From the NCBI GenBank assembly GCA_003013855.2, contig ML058371.1:186001-250000 (forward strand): DNA of 64,000 nt, written 5' to 3'. Positions 43,309 to 54,858 of the stretch are shown here, piece by piece; the first letter of the stretch is position 1; every line of letters starts with the position of its first letter. A program made the translations under genes and the position numbers. The DNA comes from Liriodendron chinense (Eukaryota; Streptophyta; Magnoliopsida; Magnoliales; Magnoliaceae). The notes below the pieces were generated by a model. That model was not told the origin of the DNA. It made no database searches and saw nothing but the letters and a program-made list of their open reading frames with translations.

Positions 43309-43559
43309 TCGATCGGCCTTGGGCCACGACCAGTCGGAGTTGAGGGCCGACCGGTCGGCTGACGCTGTAAACAGTCTACCGAGTTCGGCCCCTCCTGGGG
43401 AATTTTGGACCAGTCAAATGACTGGTCGTTAGAAGGCTTGACCGGTCAGCAGAGGTCATCTGTTGGAGTTTTCTCCAGATTCTTTGATTCTTCCTTCAGT
43501 CCATCTTCATCAGAAACGTTGTCAATCCTCGCCCTCGATCATGGAGTCCACTCCCTACA
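43309..43559 (-). repeat. 5'-terminal part of the host Copia LTR
   Basis: Minus strand starts TGTAGGGAGTGGACTCC at 43,559. It contains ACCGGTCGG, GACCAGTC and GACTGGTC words that resemble the palindromes of the solo LTR at 18.5 kb. The sequence to its right is the flank that is duplicated at 52.5 kb, which supports 43,559 as a true element edge. Confidence 0.6.
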
Positions 43560-44057
43560 TCAGATAGATAAAAAAACAGTGCAAAGCTGAAATAATATTG
43601 TGTTCAATTAGAGTGTTGTGGGACTTGAGCTCTTCATTCTTTGTTAAATTTATAGATGTGTAAGGTGGTTTGTTGAAGACAAATATTGGAATTAAACTTC
43701 AAGATCTTATCTTGACTAATTAAACAATTAGTAATTAGTGGACGTGGCCAATTACACTTCCAACTTGAGATGATTTTGCCAGATTTTCTTCCAATCAATC
43801 AATCATTTCACAAATGTAGCTGATTATGTTTCTGATCTTGAGAAAATCTTTCATGATTTGCAGGTGACTAGCTTGCTTTCTAATGTGTTTGGTCAATCAC
43901 GTCATGCCATGTGCCTCTGTTTACAACCATCTCAACTAATGGTTCGTTTAAAAGCTCTTTGTTAATGGCTTCATACACCGGAGTTGTTCATCTCTCACCA
44001 CATGCTGTGAAAAGTGTCACTGGTATCTAAAACAATGGTCATGACTTCTATTCAGGT

Positions 44058-44456
44058 TACCACAGTATGCATTGCCTCTTTTGTCCTGCGATGTGTCACA
44101 AAACATCTTATCCTAAGGTTATATGGCACTTGCCAATCCTATTAATTGTGAAGATCTACCACAGTATGCATTGCCTCTTTTGTCCTGCCATGTGTCACAA
44201 CACATCTTATCCTTACGTTATATGGCACTTGCCAATCCTATTAATTTTGAAGATCTACCACAGTATGCATTGCCTCTTTTGTCCTGCGATGTGTCACAAC
44301 ACATCTTATTCTAAGGTTATATGGCACTTGTCAATCCTATTAATTGTGAAGATCTACCACAGTATGCATTGCCTCTTTTGTCCAGCGATGTGTCACAACA
44401 CATCTTATCCTAAGTTTATATGGCACTTGCCAATCCTATTAATTGTGAAGATCTCA
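44058..44456. repeat. Exact 99-bp tandem repeat, four copies
   Basis: CACAGTATGCATTGCCTC starts at 44,061, 44,160, 44,259 and 44,358, a period of exactly 99 bp. Copies differ at only a few bases. Because 99 is a multiple of three a 138-codon plus frame stays open, but it is a by-product. The right arm has only one unit (about 52,985-53,085). Confidence 0.95.
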
Positions 44457-46077
44457 TCTTGCTCATTCTTCCAATCGTATTGATTGTGAAGATCTCATCT
44501 TGTTAATTCTTTCCTACATGGCAACGCCAATTATCAGCTTACTAACCGAAAGCATAAACAACTTGTACAATTCCAGGCCATTTGTATGAAATATGGATAA
44601 AAACTCTGCTGCAGTATCAAGAAGAGGAACCTACTCTCACTTCTACACGGGCTTACACGCGAGAACCATTCATGTGGGTGAAACATCCAAGCCGTAAATT
44701 GTGTACACTGGATCCAGCACATGGACCTTTTCTAAAATCAAGCCCTTTTACTATTCAGTGACCCACACATCAATGTCTACCATGGGCCGTTGGCACCATT
44801 TTTATCCCGTCCATTAATATTTTATCCGCTGTACGCAGTGGGGCTCACATATGGCTATCCATGCGAGTGCACACAAAGGATATGTGAAGCATGACATGAT
44901 ACATTTGCACCATATGGCTATCAATGTGAGTGCACGAAAAGGATATGTGACATACATGGTGACAAATCTCGTTAGCCGTTAGTTGGGTGTGCATACGAGC
45001 AAATGTGTCGGCTGCTTCGGTGGGCCACTATGACTTTTATGTAAAATCACGCCATATGTAATTCAGGTGGACCATGTGATTGGAAACAGTGTATAAAGGC
45101 AAAAGTCACCCTCTAAATTGTTTCCCTTGGTATGGCCCACCCGAATCTTGAATGGGCCTTATTTTTATGCTCTAAGCCTTAAATTTTGGTGTAGCATCTA
45201 AGCCCTGCAAAAACCAAAGGCTCGTGTTGCTTTTCCAACTGTTTTCTCTGGTGTAGTCCACCGGAATTAGAAGTCAACCTAATTTTTTAGATTTGGGCTT
45301 GAATTGTGATTACACATCTAATGGTTAGATTGGATTTCATATAGATATCCCTTTAGCCCCTGCCTGAAAATCAAGTATGGGCGTCCCTCATCAAGTGTAC
45401 AGAGAACTTATTTGGAAGGGAATTGCACAGGAGATGGCTCTTATTTTGACAACCCACCCACCATGATATTTCTGTAAGATCGACTGGGACCATTTGATAT
45501 TTTGTCCATATTTGGCCCTTAGATAAAAAAAAAAAATAAAGCTGACTTGTGATTCTGGTGGGCTGCACCAAAAGGAAAGTTGGAAGGGAGACATCCACCC
45601 TTGATTTTTACAGGCCCATCGTCATAATTATATAAAATTCACTCCAACCATTAAATTTGACACAAAAATTTATGTCTGTGGCCCAAAAATCACACCCATC
45701 CATGATTCATGCGGGCTACACTAATGCAAATACTTTAGAGGGTGAACGTTGCCATGTACATTGTCTCCAATTATGTGGTCCGCCCGAATCACAAATGTAT
45801 CTAAGTTTTGGGTCCTTGGGCTAACATGGGGTGACACACCTGGTTGTCAGGTTAGATTTTACATAAACATCATGGTAGTACCCACCCAAGCCCCGACCCA
45901 TTTGATAATTATATCAATTAATGAAAAAGGTACATGAGAATGTAAATTTTATATTAATTAGTAGTTTTTTATCAAATTCTCCAAAAATAGGCTGCTAATT
46001 TGCATTTTACCAAATAATGCTTTCACCATCGGCAATTCCTGCTTTTTCGGGGTGTTAAATTACCCAAATGCCTCATT
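44457..46077. other. Non-coding part of duplication arm A
   Basis: No gene. Several GGTGGACCATGTGATTGGAAACAGTG and GTATGGCCCACC phrases between 45,020 and 45,350 look like partial copies of the GTGGACCAC MITE family. Confidence 0.5.
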
Positions 46078-46176
46078 TTTTTCCCTCACACCCACATACA
46101 CTACAATGGGTACTTGAGCCCATAACCTTGTGTTGGAACTCTTGTGAGTCTACCACTAAGCCATGAGTAAGGAACA
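46078..46176 (-). mobile_element. tRNA-derived SINE fragment, arm A
   Basis: On the minus strand an A-box-like TGGCTTAGTGGTAG (46,150-46,163) is followed by a B-box-like GGCTCAAGTACCC (46,108-46,120), the spacing of a pol III promoter. The unit is flanked by AAATGCCTCATT (46,066) and AATTGCCTCATT (46,177), 11 of 12 bases alike, a good target-site duplication. The body is only 99 bp. Confidence 0.65.
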
Positions 46177-46188
46177 AATTGCCTCATT

Positions 46189-46894
46189 ATTTTTCCTTTA
46201 GAAACTGTTGAAGTCGAGACTTGAGGTGCCCAATTGGCATGTGTATGACATCCAAAGCATCTTTGCACCCCACCATGACAATGAGATGAGCAAAAAATAT
46301 GGTGGATCCAATCATTAGTTGGGCCACACCATAAAAATAACTTTCACCACCCCAAAACATTCAAATTCACTTGAAACTGAATCCAATGATTTAATAGGCC
46401 CAAGTTTTTGTTAGGTGATTACCATGTTCGGGTGCATATGTTAAACAAAAATGATCCAATGATTTGATAGGCTCAATTTTTTTGGGTGATCACTATGTTC
46501 AGGTGCATATGTTGGACAGATTGGATAACATACATAGACCATGTGGTTCATACAATCCTAAACTTCATTCCTTTTAAAGAAAAAAATTGAGGGCATTTGG
46601 TAATTTTCTCCCTCAAAAGGTACCTGGTTGGCAATTCATTTAGAGGATGAAATTAGCATTTTCATGGAATTTTACAAGTTCAGGTGCATATGTTGGACGG
46701 ATTGGATAACATACATAGACCCATGTGGTTCATACAATCCTAAACTTCATTCCTTTTAAAGAAAAAAATTGAGGGCATTTGGTAATTTTCTCCCTCAAAA
46801 GGTACCTGGTTGGCAATTCATTTCAAAATTCTTTAGAAATAACATTTTGCCAAATAATGCCCGGTCCAAGACTCCAGAGAGATTGAGTTGAAAT
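46189..46894. other. Flank of the arm A Copia, with an internal repeat
   Basis: A block of about 150 bp (CAGGTGCATATGTTGGAC to GCAATTCATTT) occurs twice, near 46,500-46,640 and 46,681-46,820, about 181 bp apart. Arm B has it once. Nothing else is recognisable. Confidence 0.6.
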
Positions 46895-48775
46895 TGTTGG
46901 GAAAATTGGCCCGCTGAAACGAGAGCCAAATGAGATAATGACAATGATCAAGCAATATTCAACATACACAAGAAGGCAATTTGATTTTAACGTAGAAAAA
47001 ACCCCTCATGGTAAAAACCCATGGCATAAAGCAAATCCATTATGAAATCGAAGTTACAAGAGATTATAGAAGAACACTCACCCGGCTCAAACCCGACAAG
47101 AGAAACCCAAGCTCTCCAAGCTTTTTCTCTCACTCTAGAACTCTCTAATTTGACTAGGATACTCTAATTCCTGTTTACACCCGCTTATGTAGCAATAGAA
47201 TAGGAACTAGAAACATCTTACGCAAAACCACGCAACATCATGCACAATTAACTTACGGTCAGTCGCCCGATGCCCCAGGTTCGGTCACCTAAAACCATGC
47301 GAAAATGTCTAGAGTGTTCATTATGCAAAATTCGGGGTGGTCGGTTGCCCGACCATCCCCGTCGATTGCCCGACGGCCTTATCCAGCATAGATTTAAGTC
47401 ACCTAATTCAAAAAATCTCCACCGTTACTCGATCACCCATCTTTCATCTTTACTTCGTCTTTATCATAGCTTCACCGTTTCTTGTTCCCTCACCGACTTT
47501 ATACCCACACCTTCATGCCCCAATCGCTCATATGGCCCTTGAGCACTTGCCACACATGAGCAACTGTGGATTCCATTATAACTGTTGTAGCTCCACTGTA
47601 AGAAGCGATTCTGATCAACTTGTAAAGATTGTCGCACTTTCGTGCCTTCATCATCACGAGTGCCCCTTTTTCACTTTACAATATTGATCGCAGCCGATGA
47701 ACCTGCACCCCATTGCCTCGAGTGCACCAAGAGAGGTCAAATTCTTTTGCAACCTAGGGACATACCTCACATCTTTCAGGACTCATTCGATTTCATCGAA
47801 CATTCTAATGCGCACCGAACCAATACGCACTACATTGCAAGCGTAGTCATCGCCTAAGAACACTGATCCACCATCATACTCATTGTATGTCATGAATGAA
47901 CTCCAGTTCGGATACATGTGATACGATATGCCTGAATCCAAGAGTCATTCTCCGCTGAGTTACCCAGATCTAGATACAGTCAATGCATTGCAAACATCAC
48001 ACTCATCCTCCGTGAATTTCGCGATATTAACCTCCCTAAAAGAATCTTCAGACTTCTCTTGCCTTGTCTTGAAATTCTGACAATCTCTCTTCATGTGACC
48101 TTTTCCCCACAATTCCAGCACCTCACTTTACCCGTTCCTTTGCCCTTAGATTTAGATCTCGATGATGAAGATCCCCCACCCCGTTTAAAATTCATTCCCC
48201 TTATAATCAATGCCTTGTACAGAGGATGACCCCACATTATCGCTCTTCATTCTCATCGCCTTCACTTAGAGGGTTGCGATAATAATCTCAACGCTAATAG
48301 TCTTCTTGCCTACACACAAAGAGTCTTTAAACGACTTATATGATTCAGGAAGCGAGTTCAACAAAATGCATGCCTGATATTCGTCTTTCATCGGTTCATC
48401 TAGATCCAACAACTTGCAAACGAGCCTATTGAACAAGCTAATGTAGCTCTCAACATCAGTCCCCTTCGCTATCTTCAGATTGAACAACTATAGCATCAGA
48501 TATAGATGATTCTTAAGATACTTCTTCGCGTATGTATTCTCTAATTTTACCCACGTATCAGCTGCAATCCTCTCCTTCATGACGTTATACAGGACCTCAT
48601 CTATTAGGCACAATCGGATTGAGACATTGGTTTTCTTATCCAGCTTCTTCCACTCTTCTTCTTTCGTAGTATTTGGTCACTCCCCAAGGATTGTTTCTTC
48701 CAATCCTTACTAAATTAGGATGCCCTTCATCTTGACCTTCCATAGTTTAAAGTTATTTTTCTTGCGCGGTTTCTT
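46895..48775 (-). mobile_element. Copia element remnant, arm A (3' LTR plus gag)
   Basis: The 3' LTR starts at TGTTGGGAAAATT 46,895 and ends near 47,412 in a mutated terminus (TTCAAAAA instead of TTCCAACA). Gag and protease remnants follow to 48,775, where similarity to the complete copy in arm B stops. The 5' LTR is absent. The insertion site (GAGATTGAGTTGAAAT) matches that of arm B, so both derive from one insertion. Confidence 0.8.
47413..48760 (-). pseudogene. Copia gag and protease remnant, arm A
   Basis: The 48,266-48,487 minus frame reads FNLKIAKGTDVESYISLFNRL, then LDLDEPMKDEYQACILLNSLPESYKSF, a standard Copia gag (UBN2) core. A knuckle CWNCGEK follows near 48,100-48,125, with a one-base loss just after it. 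A protease-like stretch is near 47,880-47,960. RT and integrase are absent. Confidence 0.75.
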
Positions 48776-48851
48776 GTGTAAGATATTTTTAATTCAGATT
48801 TCTTCCTATTTAAAGAAGTGTAATACGTGAATTAGGTATCTTAGATGTGCA

Positions 48852-48903
<52 letters not shown>

Positions 48904-49375
48904 GGGTGAGAGAAAGCTTTAGAGGAAGGGCTACATTGGTTTTCCTCTTGGAGAGCTTAGGATTTCTCTTGTGGGATGGAATTCGGTTGTGTTTGTTCCT
49001 TGTTTGATTGCTCCGATCACCCGTATCCCAACAATTTTGTCTATTTTCATGCATTTTCCGCCATGAACAAGGAGTACTATCTAAGTCTGTGGAGAGTTGG
49101 TTCCTTTCAGATTTCTTACCACCCTTGTCTGGGATCAGTCGATCAGTCCCGTTAGATGCCTCCGAGAGGCAAGGGGGTTCCTTTTGACCTTTCCTTTTGG
49201 ATTTTTATACTATTCGGGTTGGCTATGATCAATTATTAGAGAGAGGTCCTATTAGGGTTTCTAAAGAATATAGGTTCGGATTCGTTTTACCAAGTTCCAA
49301 ATCTGCCAATCAGGTCTATCAGTGGTTCCTGTAGCATGTCGAGGGTCCCACTTAGTCCGTTTGGATTTCTAGTGG
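48776..49375. other. Non-coding stretch with (GA)n at 48,858-48,898
   Basis: A GA run and no gene. If the duplication is a simple tandem one, this is the left edge of the duplicated unit, and its partner would lie beyond the left edge of the window. Confidence 0.45.
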
Positions 49376-50637
49376 TTTTTGAATTGCTTAAAAACAATTT
49401 TATTGAAGCCCAATTGAAGTCATGAAGAGTAGTTTATTCCTAATTTAGGTAGGGTGTCTATAGATGCCCCCTCTTAGACAGAGGTTGTGGGAACAGAATG
49501 CCAAAGCCAATGGATACCACACCCTCATGGTTAGCCATAAACATTGTTAGATCTATTTTAACCAATGTCTTTCTAAAAAAAACTTGCTTATTAAGAGAAA
49601 TAACATGGGTGTCTAACGATGGTTGAGGAAAACATTATGATTTGTCTCTATACTTTTTGCAGCCTTACGAGGCATCAAATCACATCCCTTTAACTTCATG
49701 ATCAACACTCATGTGTTGAGTGAGTCCACAAGTCTGGATTTTAGGTGGTTAGTGTCCCTGCACTTTTTGCGATCTTATAGGGATCCGCCTAACGCACTTT
49801 GATAAGGAGAAGTAGTTCTTGATGCGGACACAATTTCCTAGAATTGCCTGTAAGATTGTTCGTTGTAATGGGCAGTTGCCTATATTTTTTGTGGTTTTAT
49901 GAATCTCCCACATTACAATACATTAGGCATATAATGTTTCGAACTAGAGCCATCCTGTGTTATTTTTTCATCATTTCCCATCTTTAACACTACGATTATA
50001 ACAAACTTTTTCAGAACTTAAAGTACGTTTGTATTACGTGTACTTAATTCGTAATATGAGAGGATTGAATTGACACTAGGAGTTCAAGCCAATCATCTCA
50101 TGTTCTACTTATGATTTTAGAGAAAACCAAAATCAATTATTAATATTGCGTTACTACCTACTAGGAAGTATAGGAGATTGCCAAGTGCCTTGGATACCAT
50201 GCATGTTTATATATATATTTTTAATTTTGATTTTTTTTTCAGGATTTTGGAAAGGGCCTCCACTTGTATGACGTTGCCTCATAGGGCTTTTATTGCAAGA
50301 TGTTTTCGAAAGATTTTTCTAAACTACTTATTTAAAAAAACATTCGTTGGATTTTACTGGGAAGTGTCATAGAACAATTTTATTTCGACCTTTCCATTTG
50401 AATTTTTCATATAGGCATAACCGGTTGTTTGGTCTCAATCAAGGATTTGCGATTGAAAGTCATTTTCTATTAGAAATAATTTTCAATTTTGAATAAGTTT
50501 GGCTTGCCCTTTTCCCGCCACTAGGGATTCTGGTTGTAGTCAAGTCAGTGTTTATTAAAAACATAATTTTTTTTTAAACAAGTCCAATCCATTGTCTTGT
50601 GATCTAACGATCATGGTCAAGATTTATTTTTATTAAA

Positions 50638-50709
<72 letters not shown>

Positions 50710-51215
50710 AATCAAATCCATCGTTTCGCAATCTAACGGTCGCGATCAAGATTAGTACAATATTTTTAATTTAAAAAAAAAAATCCAATCCATTGTCTCA
50801 TAATCCAACAATCACAATTAAGATTGATTTTTATTGAAATATTTTTTTAGATTTTTTCGAATGACCACTCATCCCTAAAGGAAACACCAGATATGTGAAT
50901 GAACTCGTGTGGGAGCACGCATGCCTAACAACTTTTTGATTTTGCCCTTTTGGTTGCTGTGTAGATGGGGTGTGAATTAGAAGCAAAATATATTTTGATT
51001 TTTTAGAGTCGTCACTAACCAAATGAAAGTTGACTAGAAACCATAAAATTACTTATGTATAGGGTAATTGTGAAATTCCTTCACTCAAGTGACTAATATG
51101 GTTTGAATTTCCAACAATTCTTGAATTGCATGCGAATGATTTTATCAAAGCCTAGTCAAAGTCTTAAAGAGTAGTTTATTCTTAATTTAGGTGGAATATC
51201 TACAGACCCCAGGCA
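49376..51215 (-). repeat. Degenerate Tat-like LTR remnants
   Basis: Two LTR-start-like blocks on the minus strand (TGTAGATATTCCACC near 51,206; TATAGACACCCTACC near 49,463) share about 90 bp of flank (AAGAGTAGTTTATTC...AATTTAGGT). A GTTAGTGACGACTCTAAAAAATC block lies near 51,000-51,020, like the CGACTCTGG block of the Tat LTR at 21.16 kb. Three copies of AATCCAATCCATTGTCTC...AATCTAACG (near 50,580, 50,710 and 50,785) surround a (TA)n run (50,640-50,706). The boundaries are guesses. Confidence 0.4.
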
Positions 51216-51569
51216 CTAAAATAATTAGTTGGGACTGGCTATGAGAAGATCCACCTGACTACATATCTACCAATTGTGCAGAGTCAAGGCAATTTGTGAA
51301 GGGACGATTCATCCATTTGATGAGTTTTTTTCCCCTATAAAGTAAGGACTTTACTTATGATTAAGTGTGTGATAGTTTAACACCGTTCAACAATAAGAGG
51401 ACATATTAGAAAGAATGACTAGGTTGTAGCTAATCAATTAAATAAAAGATTTTTAACTACACTTGGCTAACAAAAGAAAATAAGAAAAAGAATAATTAAC
51501 GACAATTTGTTCATAGCGAGACAATCATTAAGAACGATTGTTTGTTCTTGCTAGGAAGGTTGTCAGATT

Positions 51570-51726
51570 CATAGCTCAAGTGGTAGACTGAGTGAAAATA
51601 ACCTCGTTTCAACATTGAGGTCTTTGTATCGATTCCCAAGTGGTGGGTGGCTAACATTGCGTTGTGACTAACAGTGGGGGTGGGTGTACTAACAGTGGGG
51701 TGTGTGTACTAACCCAATAAAAAAAC
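51570..51726 (+). mobile_element. tRNA-derived SINE with clear target-site duplication
   Basis: An A-box-like TAGCTCAAGTGGTAG (51,572-51,586) and a B-box-like GTATCGATTCCC (51,626-51,637) are spaced as in a pol III promoter. The body ends in AATAAAAAAACA. Flanks AAGGTTGTCAGATT (51,556-51,569) and AAGGTCGTCAGATT (51,727-51,740) match at 13 of 14 positions. Length 157 bp suits a plant SINE. Confidence 0.85.
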
Positions 51727-51740
51727 AAGGTCGTCAGATT

Positions 51741-52514
51741 ATGAGAGTTGGATTTCCTACTCAACTAGCTTCGTAGGTAGATGGTTGTTAGGGATAATAA
51801 TCCAATGGTCACAAGTTGAACTTCGTTATACAAGACACTCGTGGTTTGCAGGAGGGTGGATGTTTGTTCATCCCTTAGTTGGCTCTGTGGTTAGCAACCG
51901 TCTGTTCATCATGCAAGAATGAATTCGATGCAAGACGACCAATGATAAGTAGATCTTTGATGATCCGTTCATCGTATAACAAGGTTTTATGGCGAGATGG
52001 TCATTGGAAAACCGACAATCCGTTCGGCACTTTGCATAGTTGAGCTTCGTGGGTAAGTCGATCGTTTTTTAGGCGATTGACTATTTGGTACTCGGTCACC
52101 ATACTCCATGGCAGGAAGGTTGATGGGGGTGAAAACCTGTTCATCACTCTAGGTCCTCACTTCGTGGTGAGATAATTGTGGAGATGACTATTTATACATT
52201 ACTTGGATCCTGACTCCATAAGCAAGGTTGTTATGAAACATCCACCTATTCGTTATTTGACTTAGCTCCGTAGCAAGGCAGTAGTTAAACAAAAACTGTT
52301 CGTAACTTGGTCAAACTTTGTAGCAAGATGATTGAGGAAAATGTGTAGGCACTGACAAGATGGCTTTGTTGTCCATCCATTTGAAACCTAAGATCTTCCT
52401 CGGTCTGACAACATCGTCACAAACATAGGGTGGCTACTCTAACTTATTCTAATTTACTCAATTCGGTTGGTTTCACAATAGAGATGTTAGATTGAAAGAT
52501 AAAATTGATAAATG
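51741..52514. repeat. Degenerate ~60-70-bp repeat with TTCGTGG(C/G)AAG(A/G)TGGTTG words
   Basis: About nine diverged phrases such as CCATGGCAGGAAGGTTGATG, CGTGGTGAGATAATTGTG, CATAAGCAAGGTTGTTATG and TGTAGCAAGATGATTGAGG follow at 55-75-bp intervals, each next to an ATCCGTTC or CTGTTCAT word. No frame stays open across it. Confidence 0.5.
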
Positions 52515-54741
52515 TCCATGATAGATAGATAACAAAACAATGCAAAGCTAAAATAATATTGCGTTCAATTAGAGTGTTGTGGGCTTCGAGTTCTTCATTC
52601 TTTGTTGAATTTATAGATGTGTAAGGTGATTTATTGAAGACATATTAGAATTAGAATTTAAGATCTTATCTTAACTGATTGACCAATTAGTAATTAGTGG
52701 ACATAGCCAATTACACTTCCAACTTGAGATGATTTTGCTAGATTTTCTTCCTATCAGACCAATCATTTCACAAATGTAGCTGATTATGTTTATGATTTTG
52801 AGAGAATATTTCATGATTTGCGGTGACCGACTTGCTTCCCAATGTGTTTGGTCAATCACGTCTTGCCATGTGTCTCTATTAACTACCATCTCAACTAATG
52901 GTTCATTTTCAACTTGGAGTTGTTCATCGCTCCCTCTCTAGCAGCTAGCTAAAACAATGGTCATGACTTCTATTCTAGGTTACCATAGAGTACTGCATGG
53001 CATCTCTGGTACTGCCATTTGTACTGCCATGTGTCACAACACATCTTATCTTAAGGCTATGTGGCACTTGCCCATCGTATTGATTGTGAAAATCTCATCT
53101 CGTTGGTTCTTTACTACGTGTCCCCGCTGGATCTAGGACAGAGCATAAACAACTTGTACAAATTCAGGTCATTTGTATTGAATATGGATAAAAACACTGC
53201 TACAGTATCAAGAAGAGGAACCTACTCTCACTTCTACACGGGCTTACACGTGAGAACCATTCATGTGGGTGAAACATCCAAGCCATAAATTGTGTACACT
53301 GGATCCAGCACATGGACCTTTTCTAAAATCAAGTTCTACTATTCAGTGACCCACACATCAATATCTATCACGGGCCGTTGGAAGCATTTTATCCACCGTA
53401 CGCAGTGGGGCTCACATATGGCATGTGTGACATTATACACTTGCACCATATGGCTATCCATGCGAGTGCACACAAAGGATACGTGACGTATGACATGGTA
53501 CACTTGCACCATATGGCTATCAATGTGACAAAAAGGACATGAGACATACATGGTGACAAATCTCGTTAGCCGTTGGTTGGGTGTGCATACGAGCAAATGT
53601 GTCGGCTGCTTTGGTTGGCCACTATCACATTTATGACATTCATGTAAAATCACCCCATATATAATTTAGGTGGACCATGTGATTGGAAACAGTGTCTAAA
53701 GGCAACAGTCACCGTAGAAACTGTTTCCCTTGGTATGGCCCACCTGAATCTTGAATGGGCCTTATTTTTATGCTCTAAGCCTAAATTTTGGGGTAGCATC
53801 TAAGCCCTGCGAAAACCAAAGGTTCGTGTTGCTCTCCTAACTATTTTCTTTGGTGCAACCCACCTGAATTACAAGTCTACCTAATTTTTTAGAGTTTTGC
53901 CTGAATTGTGATTACACATCTAATGGTCAGATTGAATTTCATATAGATATCCTGTCAGGCCCTACCAAAAATCAAGTCTGGGCGTCCCTCATCAAGTGTA
54001 CAGATAACTTATTTGAAAAAAGAAGAAGAAAGGAATCGTACGGGAGATAGCTCTTTTTTTGACAACCCACCCACAGTGTCGTTTATGTAAGATCGACTGG
54101 GACAGTTAGATATTTAGTCTCATATCAAGCTCTCATATTTAGAAGGAAAAAAAAAAAAAAAAAAAACAACAAGAGAAGAAGAAGCTGACTTGTGATTCTG
54201 GTGGGCTGCACCAAAGGAAAAGTTGGAAGGGAGACATCCACCCTTGATTTTTACAGGCCCACCGTCATAGTTATATAAAATTCACTCCAATCATTAGATT
54301 GGACACAAAAACTTATGCCAGCGACCCAAAAATCACACCCATCCATGATTCATGCAGGCTACACTAATGCAAATACTTTAGAGGGCTAACGTTGCCATGT
54401 ACGTTGTCTCCAATTATGTAGTTAGTCGAATCTCAGATGTATGTAAGTTTTGGGTGCTTGGGCTAACATGGGGTGACGCACCAGGTTGTCGAGTTAGATT
54501 TTACATAAACATCATGGTGGTACCCACCCAAGCCCCGTCCCATTTGATAATTATATCAATTAATGAAAAAGGTATGGAGAATGTAAATTTCATATTAATT
54601 AGTAGTTTTTTTTTTTTATAAAATTCTCCAAAAAATAGGCTGCTAATTTGCATTTTACCAAATAATGCTTCCACCATCGGCAATTCCTGCTAATTTGCAA
54701 TTCCTGCCTTTTCGGGTGTTAAATCTCCCAAATGCCTCATT

Positions 54742-54858
54742 TTTTCCCTCACGCACACACACCACAATGGGTACTAGAGACACCACAATGGGTACTCAGC
54801 CCATAACCTTAGTGTTGAAACTCTTGTGAGTCTACCACTAAGCCATGAGTAAGGAACA
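54742..54858 (-). mobile_element. tRNA-derived SINE fragment, arm B
   Basis: Same SINE and same insertion site as 46,078-46,176, flanked by AAATGCCTCATT (54,730) and AAATGCCTCGTT (54,859). A short internal duplication (ACCACAATGGGTACT twice) makes this copy longer. A shared site means insertion before the duplication. Confidence 0.65.

Larger units (their letters stand above)
43560..48775. repeat. Segmental duplication, left arm (A)
   Basis: From CAGATAGATAA at 43,561 to AGTTATTTTTCTTG near 48,770 this arm aligns by eye with 52,515-57,303, with the same order of landmarks: AATTAGAGTGTTGTGGG, TGATTTTGC(C/T)AGATTTTCTTCC, the SINE, the CCTGGTTGGCAATTC block, and the Copia LTR and gag. The arm starts exactly at the edge of the 600-bp Copia LTR and ends inside the leader of the gag-only Copia. 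Confidence 0.85.

Noticed and set aside
44067..44483. 138-codon plus-strand ORF with four repeated MHCLFCPAMCHNTS-like blocks
   Set aside because: It exists only because the 99-bp repeat is a multiple of three. The single-copy unit in arm B opens no comparable frame.
46078..46176. Functional tRNA gene on the minus strand
   Set aside because: Only A- and B-box-like words are present. No cloverleaf can be drawn and a target-site duplication brackets the unit.
51570..51726. Functional tRNA gene on the plus strand
   Set aside because: No acceptor stem or anticodon arm; SINE features explain it.
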